DNA of 64,000 bases from Prauserella shujinwangii (GCF_003001955.1 NZ_PVNH01000011.1:186001-250000); one strand, 5' to 3'; numbered from the stretch's first letter, positions 33,548 through 41,071 are shown. Made by a program: numbers and translations. Notes: generated by a model from the sequence alone, not told the origin.

Positions 33548-34582
33548 TCACGGAGCGCCGACCTCGGTGCCGGGGTCGCCGTCCACGGCGGCGGCCAGTT
33601 GCGGCACCAGCCGGTCCAGTACGTAGGGCAGGCTCAGCACCGACACGAATGAGACGGCCTTGCCGTAGTCGGAGCCGTCGTCGATGAAGACCTGCCTGCC
33701 CTCCTCGACCACGCGGAGGTTCTGGTAGGCGGCGTCTTCGCGGAGCTTGGCGTCGCCGTCAGCGAGCAGCCACACGATCGCGTCGGTGTCCAGCAGGTCG
33801 ACGCGTTCCCGGCTGATGTTGGCGCCGAACTGGTCGCCGATCGCCTTGTCGACCTCCTCCGGCAGGCGGAAGCCCAGCGCGGTCAGGGTTCGCGTGCGCG
33901 GGTCGTCGCTGCCGTACACCCAGTAGCCGTCGAACACCGTGGCCACGAGCGCCGTCGCACCCGCGAACTCCGGGTGCGCGCGGCGCGCCTCGGCGAGCCG
34001 CCGCTCGACGTCGCCGACCAGCCGGTCCGCCTCGCCGGCCCTGCCGACGGCCTTGCCGACCGTCTTCGTCACCTCCTGCCAGGGGACGCCGAAGTCGGGG
34101 TACCCCTCCGGTGGCGCGATCGTCGGCGCGATCTGGGACAGCTTCTCGTAGTCCTCCTTGGTGAGGGAGGAGTAGATCCCGACGATGAGGTCGGGCCGCT
34201 GGGCGGCCACCTTCTCGAACTGCACCCCGCCGGTGTCGTCCAGCACCTCGGGCGGCTGGGCCTCGCCCAGTTCGTCCCGCGCCCACGCGCCGACGGCACC
34301 GGGGTCGTCACCGAGCCAGCGGGTGGTGGCGACCGGGACGATGCCGAGGGCGAGCAGTGCGTCCTGCTCGGTGAGGCCGACCGTGACGACTCGCTTCGGC
34401 TCGCTCTCGATCGTCGTGGCACCGTAGCGGTGCTGGATCGTCACGGGGAAGGCGCCGCTCGCGTCGCCCGCTCCCGGCGAGTCCTCCGGTGCGGACCCGT
34501 CTCCGGCGCAGGCCGACACGAGCAGGGCGACGGAGACGGCGCCGGCCGCGAGCGCGCGGCGGCGCGACATGGTCGTATGCAT
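33548..34582 (-). CDS. iron-siderophore-binding lipoprotein
   Basis: A solute-binding protein of about 344 residues of the FecB/FepB (periplasmic-binding protein type III) class. A signal peptide ends in the lipobox VSAC. The mature part begins with ITIQH-like FPVTIQHRYGATTIE, followed by RVVTVGLTEQDALLALG and the long connecting helix typical of the class. It would capture ferric siderophores at the membrane surface. No permease or ATPase gene is adjacent, so it must use a transporter encoded elsewhere. ATG 34582 or ATG 34570 may be the start; neither has a ribosome binding site, and an iron box abuts the former. Confidence 0.88.
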   Translation of the reverse strand: MHTTMSRRRALAAGAVSVALLVSACAGDGSAPEDSPGAGDASGAFPVTIQHRYGATTIESEPKRVVTVGLTEQDALLALGIVPVATTRWLGDDPGAVGAWARDELGEAQPPEVLDDTGGVQFEKVAAQRPDLIVGIYSSLTKEDYEKLSQIAPTIAPPEGYPDFGVPWQEVTKTVGKAVGRAGEADRLVGDVERRLAEARRAHPEFAGATALVATVFDGYWVYGSDDPRTRTLTALGFRLPEEVDKAIGDQFGANISRERVDLLDTDAIVWLLADGDAKLREDAAYQNLRVVEEGRQVFIDDGSDYGKAVSFVSVLSLPYVLDRLVPQLAAAVDGDPGTEVGAP

Positions 34583-34600
34583 GAGGCTAGGCTTACCTAA
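34582..34600 (-). promoter_or_regulatory. iron box (IdeR/DmdR-type operator)
   Basis: The 19-mer at 34582-34600 matches the actinobacterial iron-regulator consensus TTAGGTTAGGCTAACCTAA at 16 of 19 positions. It lies immediately at the start of the siderophore-binding lipoprotein gene, which predicts repression by the iron-loaded DtxR-family regulator. Confidence 0.8.
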
Positions 34601-34613
34601 CCGCAGGGCCGGG

Positions 34614-35333
34614 TCAAGCCGGGGGGCCTGTGAGTTCCGGAATACGGTCGCCGTAGCGCGCCATGAGCTCGGCGTTGTGCTCGTCGCCACCCGGCACGTT
34701 CGAGCTGGTCCACAACGGCAGCTTGGTGCCGCGCGCGGTGGCGAGGTCGGTCAGTTCCGCGAGCAGCAGCGACCACAGGTACGAACACAGGATGGTGGAG
34801 ACCGCCGACGTGCGCGGCTCGTCGGCGGGATGTGCCACGTCGCCGGGCGGCACGCCGGTGTCGAGCACGACGGTGGCGTGGTCGGCGAGGCGGGTGCCGG
34901 TGCGGTCGCTCGCCGCCGCCGAGGCGGGCAGTGAGGTCACGGCGATCACCGGGACCTTCCGCGCCAGCGCCTCCTGTGCCACCTCGACCGGGTACGGGTT
35001 GCGCCCGCTGGTCGAGAAGACGACCACCACGTCGGATGGGGTGGGGGCGGCCGCGGCGACGACGGCACGACCACGGCCGGGCTCCCGCTCGGCGACGGAG
35101 CTGCGCCGCGCACCGGCCAGCGGCAGGATCTCCGGATCCCACAGCGGCCGGACCGCCGCCAGCCCGCCCGCGCGGTAGAAGGTCTCGCACACCATCGCGA
35201 GCGAGTGCCCCGCTCCCGCCGCGTGGACCAGGCCGCCGCCGTCGACGGCGGTCAGCATCAGGTCCGCCGCCTCGGTGATCGTGTCGCGCCTGTTGTCGAT
35301 GTCGTCGAGCAACGCCCGGACGGCGTCCCGCAT
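34614..35333 (-). CDS. SIS-domain phosphosugar-binding protein
   Basis: A 239-residue protein with a SIS (sugar isomerase) fold, similar to the UPF0309 group. The phosphosugar-binding segments are HAAGAGHSLAMVCETFYRAGG near residue 38 and VVVVFSTSGRNPYPVEVAQEA near residue 103. The late STILCSYLWSLLLAEL helix is also typical. Such proteins act on or bind amino-sugar phosphates. The start ATG is at 35333. A sequence resembling the DasR operator lies 49-64 bases upstream, which fits a role in N-acetylglucosamine or cell-wall sugar metabolism. It ends 13 bases before the iron box of the next gene. Confidence 0.85.
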   Translation of the reverse strand: MRDAVRALLDDIDNRRDTITEAADLMLTAVDGGGLVHAAGAGHSLAMVCETFYRAGGLAAVRPLWDPEILPLAGARRSSVAEREPGRGRAVVAAAAPTPSDVVVVFSTSGRNPYPVEVAQEALARKVPVIAVTSLPASAAASDRTGTRLADHATVVLDTGVPPGDVAHPADEPRTSAVSTILCSYLWSLLLAELTDLATARGTKLPLWTSSNVPGGDEHNAELMARYGDRIPELTGPPA

Positions 35334-35381
35334 CCCCGCACTCCTCCCGTTCGGCACCGACACGCTAGAGCGGCAGGCCAA

Positions 35382-35397
35382 ATTTGTCCAGACCAAT
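35382..35397 (-). promoter_or_regulatory. DasR-like (dre) operator candidate
   Basis: Read on the minus strand, ATTGGTCTGGACAAAT agrees with the DasR consensus (A[GC]TGGTCTAGACCA[GC]T) at 12 of 16 positions and keeps the TGGTCT core. It lies just upstream of the SIS-domain gene. The regulator assignment is inference. Confidence 0.5.
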
Positions 35398-35615
35398 CCG
35401 CCGGTTGGCGTCGCTGCTGAGGCGTCGGGGCTACCCCGACCTCTTCCCGGATCCCGCCGTGACCGTCACCCGACGCCGAGGGCTCCACCGTCGCGCTGGG
35501 GCGAGATCGCCCGCGGCGAAGCCCTCACCGGAATCGGTCCCTCCGGGCGCGTGCTCCAGTGGTACGTCCAGGGCTGTGCCCGCCGGAGCCGGGCCCTACG
35601 CGGGTGTCGGTCGGG

Positions 35616-35798
35616 ATGCGCGAGCCCGTGCGGGTCACCGAAGGCCAGCTCCGCGCAGGCGAGGTCGAGCTGCTGGCCGTTGGGTCGCCTGCTCACCCAG
35701 CAGCGGCTCGCCGGCGGCACGCGGCCGAGCACGGCGTCGGCTGCACCGAACCGGATCTCGACGGCGCACGGCGGCTCATCGCCTATCGGGTCGAGTGA
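35616..35798 (+). CDS. small hypothetical protein
   Basis: A possible 60-residue protein (MREPVRVTEGQLRAGEVELL..., ending LIAYRVE). About 80% of its codons end in G or C, which supports coding, and its 3' end overlaps the convergent XRE gene by 16 bases. No ribosome binding site is clear and no family is recognised. The 280 bases before it hold the SIS promoter and no other gene that I can support, so this may be a remnant at the edge of the accessory island. Confidence 0.35.
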   Translation: MREPVRVTEGQLRAGEVELLAVGSPAHPAAARRRHAAEHGVGCTEPDLDGARRLIAYRVE

Positions 35799-36640
35799 TC
35801 GGCAGCGTCGGCCACCTGCCGAGCTGCACGAGTCAGGATGGCGCGGGCGTCGTCGCCCTCGGCGGCGACCGACCAGAGCCGGTCGAGGTATCGCTCGAAC
35901 AGCTGGACATCTTCGGGGGCGCGGGTGGCCAGTTCGGTGGTGATCAGCTCGATGGTGACCACGTCGTCTTTCATGACGAAGTTGTGCGTGATCCCCGCTG
36001 GGAGCTGTGCGCCGAGCGGGATGATGCCGAGGCGCAGGGCAGGGAGTCCCTGCAGGGTGATCAGGCGATCGATCTGCGCGAGCATCACCGACGACGGCGC
36101 AGCCGGAAACCACAGTGCGGCTTCGGTCATCAGCAGTTCGATCGTCTTGGTCTCGTCGTAGAGCACCTGCTGGCGCTCCATCCGGGCCCGCACGGCGTCT
36201 TCGGTGTCGCGGGGTGACTCGTGCATCTCGGCGAGCGAGGTGAACACGTGGCGTGCGTACTCGGCCGTTTGCAGGAGGCCGGGTACCAGCGTGATCGAGA
36301 ATCCGCGGATGCGGCGCGCGTCCCGTTCGGCCACCGCGACCACGTCCTGCACGGGCCGATGCCCGGCACGGAGTTGGCGGCTCCAGCGTGCCTCTTCCAA
36401 CCGGATCGCACGGAGTTCGTCGCGCAGCTGGGCGAGCTGCACGCTGTCGAGGGTGAGCGCGGCGGCGACCGCGACGAGGTCGGAGTCGGTGACGGCCTGG
36501 CGGGCGCGCTCGATTCGGCTGACCTTCGAGGCCGGCCAACCGAGCTGCTCCGCGAGCCGTTTGCCGGACAGGCCAGCGGACTCGCGAAGCAGTCGGAGTT
36601 CGTCGCCGAGCGCGAGGCGACGGGGATTCACTTCGTTCAA
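35783..36640 (-). CDS. XRE-family regulator with DUF5753 domain
   Basis: A 285-residue protein with an N-terminal helix-turn-helix (LGDELRLLRESAGLSGKRLAEQ, then GWPASKVSRIERARQ; about residues 11-48) and a C-terminal DUF5753 region (PGLLQTAEYARHVF; VLYDETKTIELLMTEAALWF; LPAGITHNFVMKDD). This is a regulator family greatly expanded in actinomycetes. Unlike the similar protein at 53178, its partner here is a DUF6879 gene, not DUF397. The start overlaps the stop of the DUF6879 gene by four bases, making it the last gene of a three-gene coupled operon. Confidence 0.9.
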   Translation of the reverse strand: MNEVNPRRLALGDELRLLRESAGLSGKRLAEQLGWPASKVSRIERARQAVTDSDLVAVAAALTLDSVQLAQLRDELRAIRLEEARWSRQLRAGHRPVQDVVAVAERDARRIRGFSITLVPGLLQTAEYARHVFTSLAEMHESPRDTEDAVRARMERQQVLYDETKTIELLMTEAALWFPAAPSSVMLAQIDRLITLQGLPALRLGIIPLGAQLPAGITHNFVMKDDVVTIELITTELATRAPEDVQLFERYLDRLWSVAAEGDDARAILTRAARQVADAADHSTR

Positions 36641-37152
36641 GGGCTACTCGGGGCGTGGTAGTCGGTGTGCCGGATCGCGTGCGGCCAGACCGTATCGCGG
36701 TAGGCCCGGTGCGTCGCGACGACCTGCGGGTCACCGCTCACTTCGAGTTCGCGCAGCAGCCGATCCTCGCCGAAGCGCATGATCGCGACGAGCTCGTCGT
36801 CGAACAGGTAGAAGTCGTAGCCGGGCATACCCAGCTCGACGGCCTGGCGCTGCGGGATCCACCGGATGTCCTCGCCCGCGTCGATGTTGACCTGGGTCTG
36901 CTCGATCAGCCACCGGAGGTATTCGGTGAGCGGCTCGGTGAGCATGCGCACCCGCTGCCACGACTTCCCGGTCGCGGTGAGGTCGCGAATGAAGTCGAGC
37001 CACGGCCGCTTGGCTTCGAGATCCGGCGGTAGCCCGTCGCGCCACCGCTGCAGCTTGGCCTCGTCAACCGCGTAGTCGCCCTGGCACTCCCACCGCCAGG
37101 CGCTGCGCCGGAAGCGGCGGAACAGCTCATTCAGCTCGTCGCTCGGGCTCAT
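36637..37152 (-). CDS. DUF6879 family protein
   Basis: A 171-residue protein of the DUF6879 family. Diagnostic parts are LFRRFRRSAWRWECQGDY at the start, WRVRMLTEPLTEYLRW-like RVRMLTEPLTEYLRWLI in the centre, and GYDFYLFDDELVAIMRFGED. The family is common in actinomycetes, usually next to XRE-DUF5753 regulators, and its function is unknown. It overlaps both neighbours by four bases (ATGA at each junction). The conserved Trp and Asp/Glu pattern suggests an enzyme or nucleotide-binding fold, but no catalytic motif is identifiable. Confidence 0.85.
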   Translation of the reverse strand: MSPSDELNELFRRFRRSAWRWECQGDYAVDEAKLQRWRDGLPPDLEAKRPWLDFIRDLTATGKSWQRVRMLTEPLTEYLRWLIEQTQVNIDAGEDIRWIPQRQAVELGMPGYDFYLFDDELVAIMRFGEDRLLRELEVSGDPQVVATHRAYRDTVWPHAIRHTDYHAPSSP

Positions 37153-37364
37153 TCGTCCTCCCGCGGCAGGAACCGGGCCAGCGCCTTCGGAATCTCGACG
37201 ACGGTCTCGTGTTCGGGGACGCCGTTGCCGCGCTTCCGCAGCACGGCGAGCGCCTCCGGGTCGGTAACGATGTCGCCTTGCACCAGGAAGGTGTCGCGGT
37301 CGGTCTCGTAGACGGTCGGGCAGTTGCCCTCATCGGACGTGGTGCCCAGGAACGTCACTCGCAT
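37149..37364 (-). CDS. small conserved protein upstream of DUF6879
   Basis: A 71-residue protein (MRVTFLGTTSDEGNCPTVYETDRDTFLVQG...). Similar small proteins with the pattern xVTFLG, CPT and TDRxTxLVQG are regular first genes of DUF6879 operons in actinomycetes. No function is known to me. ATG 37364 starts the operon, and the stop overlaps DUF6879 by four bases. The single Cys and the beta-like pattern suggest a small beta domain. Confidence 0.75.
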   Translation of the reverse strand: MRVTFLGTTSDEGNCPTVYETDRDTFLVQGDIVTDPEALAVLRKRGNGVPEHETVVEIPKALARFLPREDE

Positions 37365-37493
37365 TGGGTCCTCCTCGGATGAGCGGTACGCCCCACATCG
37401 TCGGCGCAATCCGAGCACAACGGCAACGTACAGCCGTGTGACAAGCCCGCTGAAGGCAGGCACGCAGCGGCAACAGCGCTACTCCGTCCGTGT

Positions 37494-37518
37494 ATCACTG
37501 TGCTGATATTGCTGTGAT
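37494..37518. promoter_or_regulatory. dyad in the divergent intergenic region
   Basis: ATCAC at 37494-37498 and GTGAT at 37514-37518 flank a TG-rich 15-base spacer containing TGATATTG, in an AT-richer stretch between the leftward XRE operon and the rightward tiny-gene train. It may be an operator for the XRE protein or a promoter. Confidence 0.3.
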
Positions 37519-37556
37519 TGCTTGAATTGCTGTTCCGTCAGGCGGATGATGACCGC

Positions 37557-37775
37557 GTGGGCACGCGGAAGGCTCCCGAGTGGTTGACCGCCGGGCAGCA
37601 GCAGCACCTCATCGTCGAGGTGCGCATCGACGATGCGGGAGCGACGTTCTTCCGGACGCGCTGCGGCTGGCTGGTCTGGCCGTGCCGGATCGATTCCCAC
37701 CTGGTCGGGCCCATCCGGTGCCAGACCTGCGCGTGGCTCGCCGGCGGCACGCCAGCGAAAGCGGGAGCGCGCTGA
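37557..37775 (+). CDS. small hypothetical protein with Cys motif
   Basis: A 72-residue protein, first of the rightward train. Sequence features: WLTAGQQQHLIVEVRIDD strands, then four Cys in TRCGWLVWPCR and RCQTC that could bind zinc. The GTG at 37557 is preferred; a TTG at 37518 keeps the frame. Its TGA overlaps the ATG of the next gene (TGATG). Not recognised. Confidence 0.55.
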   Translation: MGTRKAPEWLTAGQQQHLIVEVRIDDAGATFFRTRCGWLVWPCRIDSHLVGPIRCQTCAWLAGGTPAKAGAR

Positions 37776-37870
37776 TGACAAACCGCGTACTCCTGGTGCT
37801 CGTCCTCGCGACCCTGGCCCTCGTCGGCCGCCTCGGTGTCAGCCTGTTCGCAGGGTGGTTCTGCCCATGA
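37775..37870 (+). CDS. 31-residue membrane peptide
   Basis: MTNRVLLVLVLATLALVGRL plus a short tail ending WFCP: a single membrane-spanning helix. ATG 37775 overlaps the previous stop, and its own stop overlaps the next start (ATGA), which is good evidence for translation despite the small size. Function unknown. Confidence 0.5.
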   Translation: MTNRVLLVLVLATLALVGRLGVSLFAGWFCP

Positions 37871-37977
37871 GCTGGCTACGCGACAGCCGGGGCCGGGTCT
37901 ATGACCTGGACGGCGACGGGCCCCTCGACGACGAGGACGAGGTCGAGGAGGTGGCTGATGATCGCCCGCGACCGTGA
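37867..37977 (+). CDS. 36-residue acidic protein
   Basis: A short, strongly acidic protein (MSWLRDSRGRVYDLDGDGPL followed by Asp/Glu-rich sequence). The DLDGDG stretch resembles a Ca-binding loop but could be coincidence. It overlaps the preceding membrane peptide by four bases and the following gene by 20 bases. Not recognised. Confidence 0.45.
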   Translation: MSWLRDSRGRVYDLDGDGPLDDEDEVEEVADDRPRP

Positions 37978-38434
37978 CCTCCTCGCCCGGCTGATGACCG
38001 TGAACACACAGCTCGGTCGGCTGACCGTGACGCTGCTCGACGGACAGGACGGCGGCGAGCTTCCCGCCGGCGGCTGCCACGCACTGGGGGAGGCGCTCTT
38101 GGCGCTCGGGCAGGAGATGCAGGCCCGCGCCGACGAGCTCGAGGGACGCGTCATCGAGGGCGCGCGATCGAGCCGTGACGGGGCCGGAGTGGTTCTGGGT
38201 CGCTGGGCGTCATCGGGCTGCTGGTCATCGCGTGGCTGTTCCGTGACTGAGCCGCCGACCGTGCCGCTGCCCGTGTGGCCGCACGATGCCGAACCGACTG
38301 AGCGGCTGCCCGCGACCGGGCCGATCTGGCCCGCACAAGACCTTGACGAGCCGGACATGACCTGGCGGCTGCGACCGCCGGAGCGCGAACCCGCGTTCCT
38401 GGCCGGAGTGGCACGGGCCCTGAGACGGCTCTGA
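37958..38434 (+). CDS. hypothetical protein, possibly two genes in one frame
   Basis: A 158-codon frame. The first 70 residues look like one small helical protein (DLLARLMTVNTQLGRL; LGEALLALGQEMQARADELEGRVI). The last 63 look like a separate one starting at GTG 38243 (MTEPPTVPLPVWPHD...; closing FLAGVARALRRL). The stretch between reads poorly in this frame (GRWASSGCWSSRGCS), while an overlapping frame encodes a membrane-helix-like peptide ending exactly at the GTG 38243. A single-base indel near 38202 may therefore have fused or broken neighbouring small genes. Treat the boundaries as provisional. Confidence 0.45.
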   Translation: MIARDRDLLARLMTVNTQLGRLTVTLLDGQDGGELPAGGCHALGEALLALGQEMQARADELEGRVIEGARSSRDGAGVVLGRWASSGCWSSRGCSVTEPPTVPLPVWPHDAEPTERLPATGPIWPAQDLDEPDMTWRLRPPEREPAFLAGVARALRRL

Positions 38435-38461
38435 ACAGCACACGCGAGAAAGGAGAGGACA

Positions 38462-38797
38462 GTGGCAGCGGCCGAGGAGATGGTGCGGCGCGTCAACCAC
38501 GCGGTGAACGTCGATGCGGAGCGGCTCTACGCCGGCAAGGACGCGGACGAGCAGCATGCGCGGCAGGTGCTGCGTCAGCGGGGTTTCCACCTGCTGGAGC
38601 TGGGGCTGTGCGAGGCGGCCGAGGGCGGCGTCGATACTCGCGGTATCGACGCGGCCGTCCGGTCCGCGTTCGGCCTTCCCGCCCGCCTGAGGGCTTCCGG
38701 CGGTGACGAACCTGCGGAAGGTGAGACCATGGCCAAGACGTCGGACGACCGCCAGATCTGCACATGCCCGGCTTGCCACGGGTCCGGCACCCAGTAG
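38462..38797 (+). CDS. hypothetical protein with C-terminal CxxC zinc knuckle
   Basis: A 111-residue protein starting at GTG 38462 after an AGGAGAGG ribosome binding site. A helical N-terminal part (AAEEMVRRVNHAVNVDAERLY; RQVLRQRGFHLLELGLCEAAE) is followed by a linker and CTCPACHGSG, half of a DnaJ-type zinc ribbon. Not recognised. It is the best-supported gene in the tiny-gene train by start signal and codon use. Confidence 0.6.
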   Translation: MAAAEEMVRRVNHAVNVDAERLYAGKDADEQHARQVLRQRGFHLLELGLCEAAEGGVDTRGIDAAVRSAFGLPARLRASGGDEPAEGETMAKTSDDRQICTCPACHGSGTQ

Positions 38798-38857
38798 GTG
38801 AAGCGCGCGGGGCATGGAGACCGTCGAGTGGTCGGGTCAGATCGTGGGACGACCATC

Positions 38858-38977
38858 GTGACCGATGAGCGGGACGACGGGCAGCCGCGCGGGCCGATCA
38901 GCACGCTGTGCCACGACTGCGGTGGCGAGGGCCTCAAGTGGGTGCCGACGCTCGTGGTCACGACGGGCAGGCGATGA
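38858..38977 (+). CDS. 39-residue protein with CxxC zinc knuckle
   Basis: A GTG-started frame (VTDERDDGQPRGPIS..., ending TTGRR) containing CHDCGGEG, again like one DnaJ zinc-ribbon half. It ends in an ATGA overlap with the next tiny frame. Too short for most gene finders; supported by the overlap and by the shared motif with its neighbours. Confidence 0.45.
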   Translation: MTDERDDGQPRGPISTLCHDCGGEGLKWVPTLVVTTGRR

Positions 38978-39060
38978 CGAAGATGGCGGCGAAGCCCTGC
39001 CCCACCTGCGAACGCTACCGCGGCCGCGGGCGGCTGCCCGGCTTCGCTCCCCCCATTTAG
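38974..39060 (+). CDS. 28-residue protein with CxxC motif
   Basis: MTKMAAKPCPTCERYRGRGR and eight more residues to TAG at 39060. The CPTC pair continues the CxxC theme of the neighbouring tiny genes. It starts inside the stop of the preceding frame (ATGA). Small and unproven. Confidence 0.4.
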   Translation: MTKMAAKPCPTCERYRGRGRLPGFAPPI

Positions 39061-39152
39061 CGCCTGCTGACGGCGCGCGGGGCCGCCGGCCCGGCGGTGT
39101 GGCCGCTACCCGCACGGCCCTCTCCAGCAGGGGATACCGCGTGCGGCGCCCG

Positions 39153-40349
39153 ATGTGCCAGAGTTGGCCCGTGGCCGCCGAACAGCGGAGCGCAACGGAG
39201 CGAGCCGTCGAGCACGTCAACGCGCTCGACGCGTTGCTGCGCGAGCGCGACGGCCTGCTCACCGTGCTCGACCGGGTGGTCGCCCTGCACGGGACCGCCC
39301 GGCTCATCCGCGAGAGTGTCGGCACCGACTCCGGCTTCGTGGCCGACATCGACGGTCCCGAGCAGGCGGTGATCCGCTGGCTGTCCGGTACCAGGACCAG
39401 CGAGCTGCAGAACCTCATCGTGCCGGTCGGGCAGGGCATCGGCGGCCGGGTGCTCGCGCTCGGCAAGCCGGTCCGGGTCAGCGACTACGTCAGCTCCCCC
39501 GCCATCACGCACCAGTTCGACGCGCAGGTGCGCGGCGAGGGACTGGGCGCGATGCTGGCCGTGCCGATCATCAGCAGGCACGGCGGCGACGAGCGGACGG
39601 TCGCCATCGCCTACGCCGCCATGCGGCACACCGCGGACTTCGGCGACGACGCCGTGCGGCGTCTGGAACACATCGCCGAGCAGGCCGCCACCGCGTTGCA
39701 CATCGCGGGCTGCGCGGAGTCGGCGAGGGAGGACGCGGTCACCGCCGAGCGGCAGCGCATGCAGAGCGCCCTGCACGATTCGGTCGGCGCGCTGCTGTTC
39801 TCGATCGGGGTCCAGGTCCGCGACCTGCACGAGGCGATCCGCGACAACCCCGCGCTCGACAGCAGGCTCCGGCGGCTGGAGTCGGACGTGTCCGCCGCCT
39901 CCAGCGCGCTGCGGGAGTCCTTGCTCGCGCTGTCCGAGACCACGCCCGAACGCGCGCTGCCGGTGGAGCTCGCCGAGCACACGCGCTCGTTCGAGGCCCG
40001 GTGCGGCGTGCCCGCCCGGTTCGTCCAGCTCGCGGACGTGCCGCCGATGGACGTCGAGCGCACCCGGCTGCTCGTCGCCGTCGTCCGGGAGGGACTGCTC
40101 AACGTGGAGAAGCACGCCCGCGCCTACTCGGTGGTGGTCAGCCTGGGACCGTGCGACGGCGGGGTGCAGGTGGTCGTCGCCGACGACGGCAACGGCGAGC
40201 CGGACGGGACCGGGCCGAGCACGGGGATGGGCGTGCGCACGCTCGCGGAGCGGGCCGCCCGGCTGGGTGGCCGGGTCAGCCTGGTCCGCGACGAGGACGG
40301 CGGCTGCACCCTGCGGGCCTGGGTGCCGGATGTCGAGCACCCGGCATGA
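39153..40349 (+). CDS. GAF-domain sensor histidine kinase
   Basis: A soluble histidine kinase of about 398 residues of the NarL-type (HisKA_3) class. An N-terminal helical part leads into a GAF domain (about 40-200; FVADIDGPEQAVIRWLSG, GQGIGGRVLALGKPVRV, MLAVPII). The dimerisation helix has the phosphoacceptor His in SALHDSVGALLFSIG. The ATPase domain (about 290-395) has an N-box-like EGLLNVEKHARA and ADDGNGEPDG. No membrane helix is present, so the signal is likely cytoplasmic. Start candidates are GTG 39141, ATG 39153 and GTG 39171. Its stop overlaps the response regulator start (ATGA), so the two form a two-component system. Confidence 0.9.
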   Translation: MCQSWPVAAEQRSATERAVEHVNALDALLRERDGLLTVLDRVVALHGTARLIRESVGTDSGFVADIDGPEQAVIRWLSGTRTSELQNLIVPVGQGIGGRVLALGKPVRVSDYVSSPAITHQFDAQVRGEGLGAMLAVPIISRHGGDERTVAIAYAAMRHTADFGDDAVRRLEHIAEQAATALHIAGCAESAREDAVTAERQRMQSALHDSVGALLFSIGVQVRDLHEAIRDNPALDSRLRRLESDVSAASSALRESLLALSETTPERALPVELAEHTRSFEARCGVPARFVQLADVPPMDVERTRLLVAVVREGLLNVEKHARAYSVVVSLGPCDGGVQVVVADDGNGEPDGTGPSTGMGVRTLAERAARLGGRVSLVRDEDGGCTLRAWVPDVEHPA

Positions 40350-40966
40350 GTGCGAAGGTCATGGTCGTCGACGACCATCCGGTCGTCCGGGACGGCGTGA
40401 TGATGCTGCTGCGGTCCGACCCGAACCTGCGCATCATCGGCTCGGTCGAGTCCGGGCGCGCGGCCATCGAGCAGGTGTCGGTCTGGCGGCCCGACATCGT
40501 GCTGCTCGACCTGCGACTGCCCGACATGCTCGCGCCCGAGGTGATCTCCGGGCTGCGGCAGGAGTACCCGGCCGCCCGGATCGTCGTCTTCACCGCGCAC
40601 GGTGACCACCAGGGCGTCGTGGCGGCGCTGGAGGCCGGTGCCAACGGCTGCCTGCTCAAGGACGTCGCGGGCACCGACCTCGTCTCGGCGATGCGAAGGG
40701 TGCTGCGCGGGGAGCGGGTGGTGGACCCGCGGATCCTGCCGGACGACGGGCAGCGCTCCGACGCGCTCGCGCGCAGCGGGCTCACCCGGCGCGAGTACGA
40801 GGTGCTGCGGCTGGCGGCGCAGGGCAGGACGAATCCCGAGATCGCCGAGGCCACCGGGCTGACCAGGAACACGGTCAAGACCTACCTGCAGTCGGCGCTG
40901 CACAAGCTCGGCGCCCGCAACCGGGTCGAGGCGATCGGCAAGGCGAGCGAGGCGGGCCTGCTCTGA
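40346..40966 (+). CDS. NarL/LuxR-family response regulator
   Basis: A 206-residue response regulator. The receiver domain (2-120) has the acidic pair in VVDDHP, the phosphoacceptor Asp in IVLLDLRLPD, and the Lys in CLLKDV. The DNA-binding domain (145-206) is LuxR-type (LTRREYEVLRLAAQGRTNPE, then IAEATGLTRNTVKTYLQ). ATG 40346 overlaps the kinase stop. It precedes the ABC transporter operon by 175 bases on the same strand, and a palindrome in that gap is a candidate target. Confidence 0.92.
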   Translation: MSAKVMVVDDHPVVRDGVMMLLRSDPNLRIIGSVESGRAAIEQVSVWRPDIVLLDLRLPDMLAPEVISGLRQEYPAARIVVFTAHGDHQGVVAALEAGANGCLLKDVAGTDLVSAMRRVLRGERVVDPRILPDDGQRSDALARSGLTRREYEVLRLAAQGRTNPEIAEATGLTRNTVKTYLQSALHKLGARNRVEAIGKASEAGLL

Positions 40967-41071
40967 CCGCGCCGTGACCGGCCAACGCGGTCGGCGCACT
41001 GGTCGTCACTCACCGGCTACCTCTCCAAGTGGGGGTGGCCCGCGTGCGTGCGGCGACTCAAGATAGCCGCC

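Noticed and set aside
35400-39100. Complete integrative conjugative element
   Set aside because: The gene style is accessory, but I found no integrase, excisionase, replication or transfer gene and no att repeats, so only a possible remnant can be claimed.
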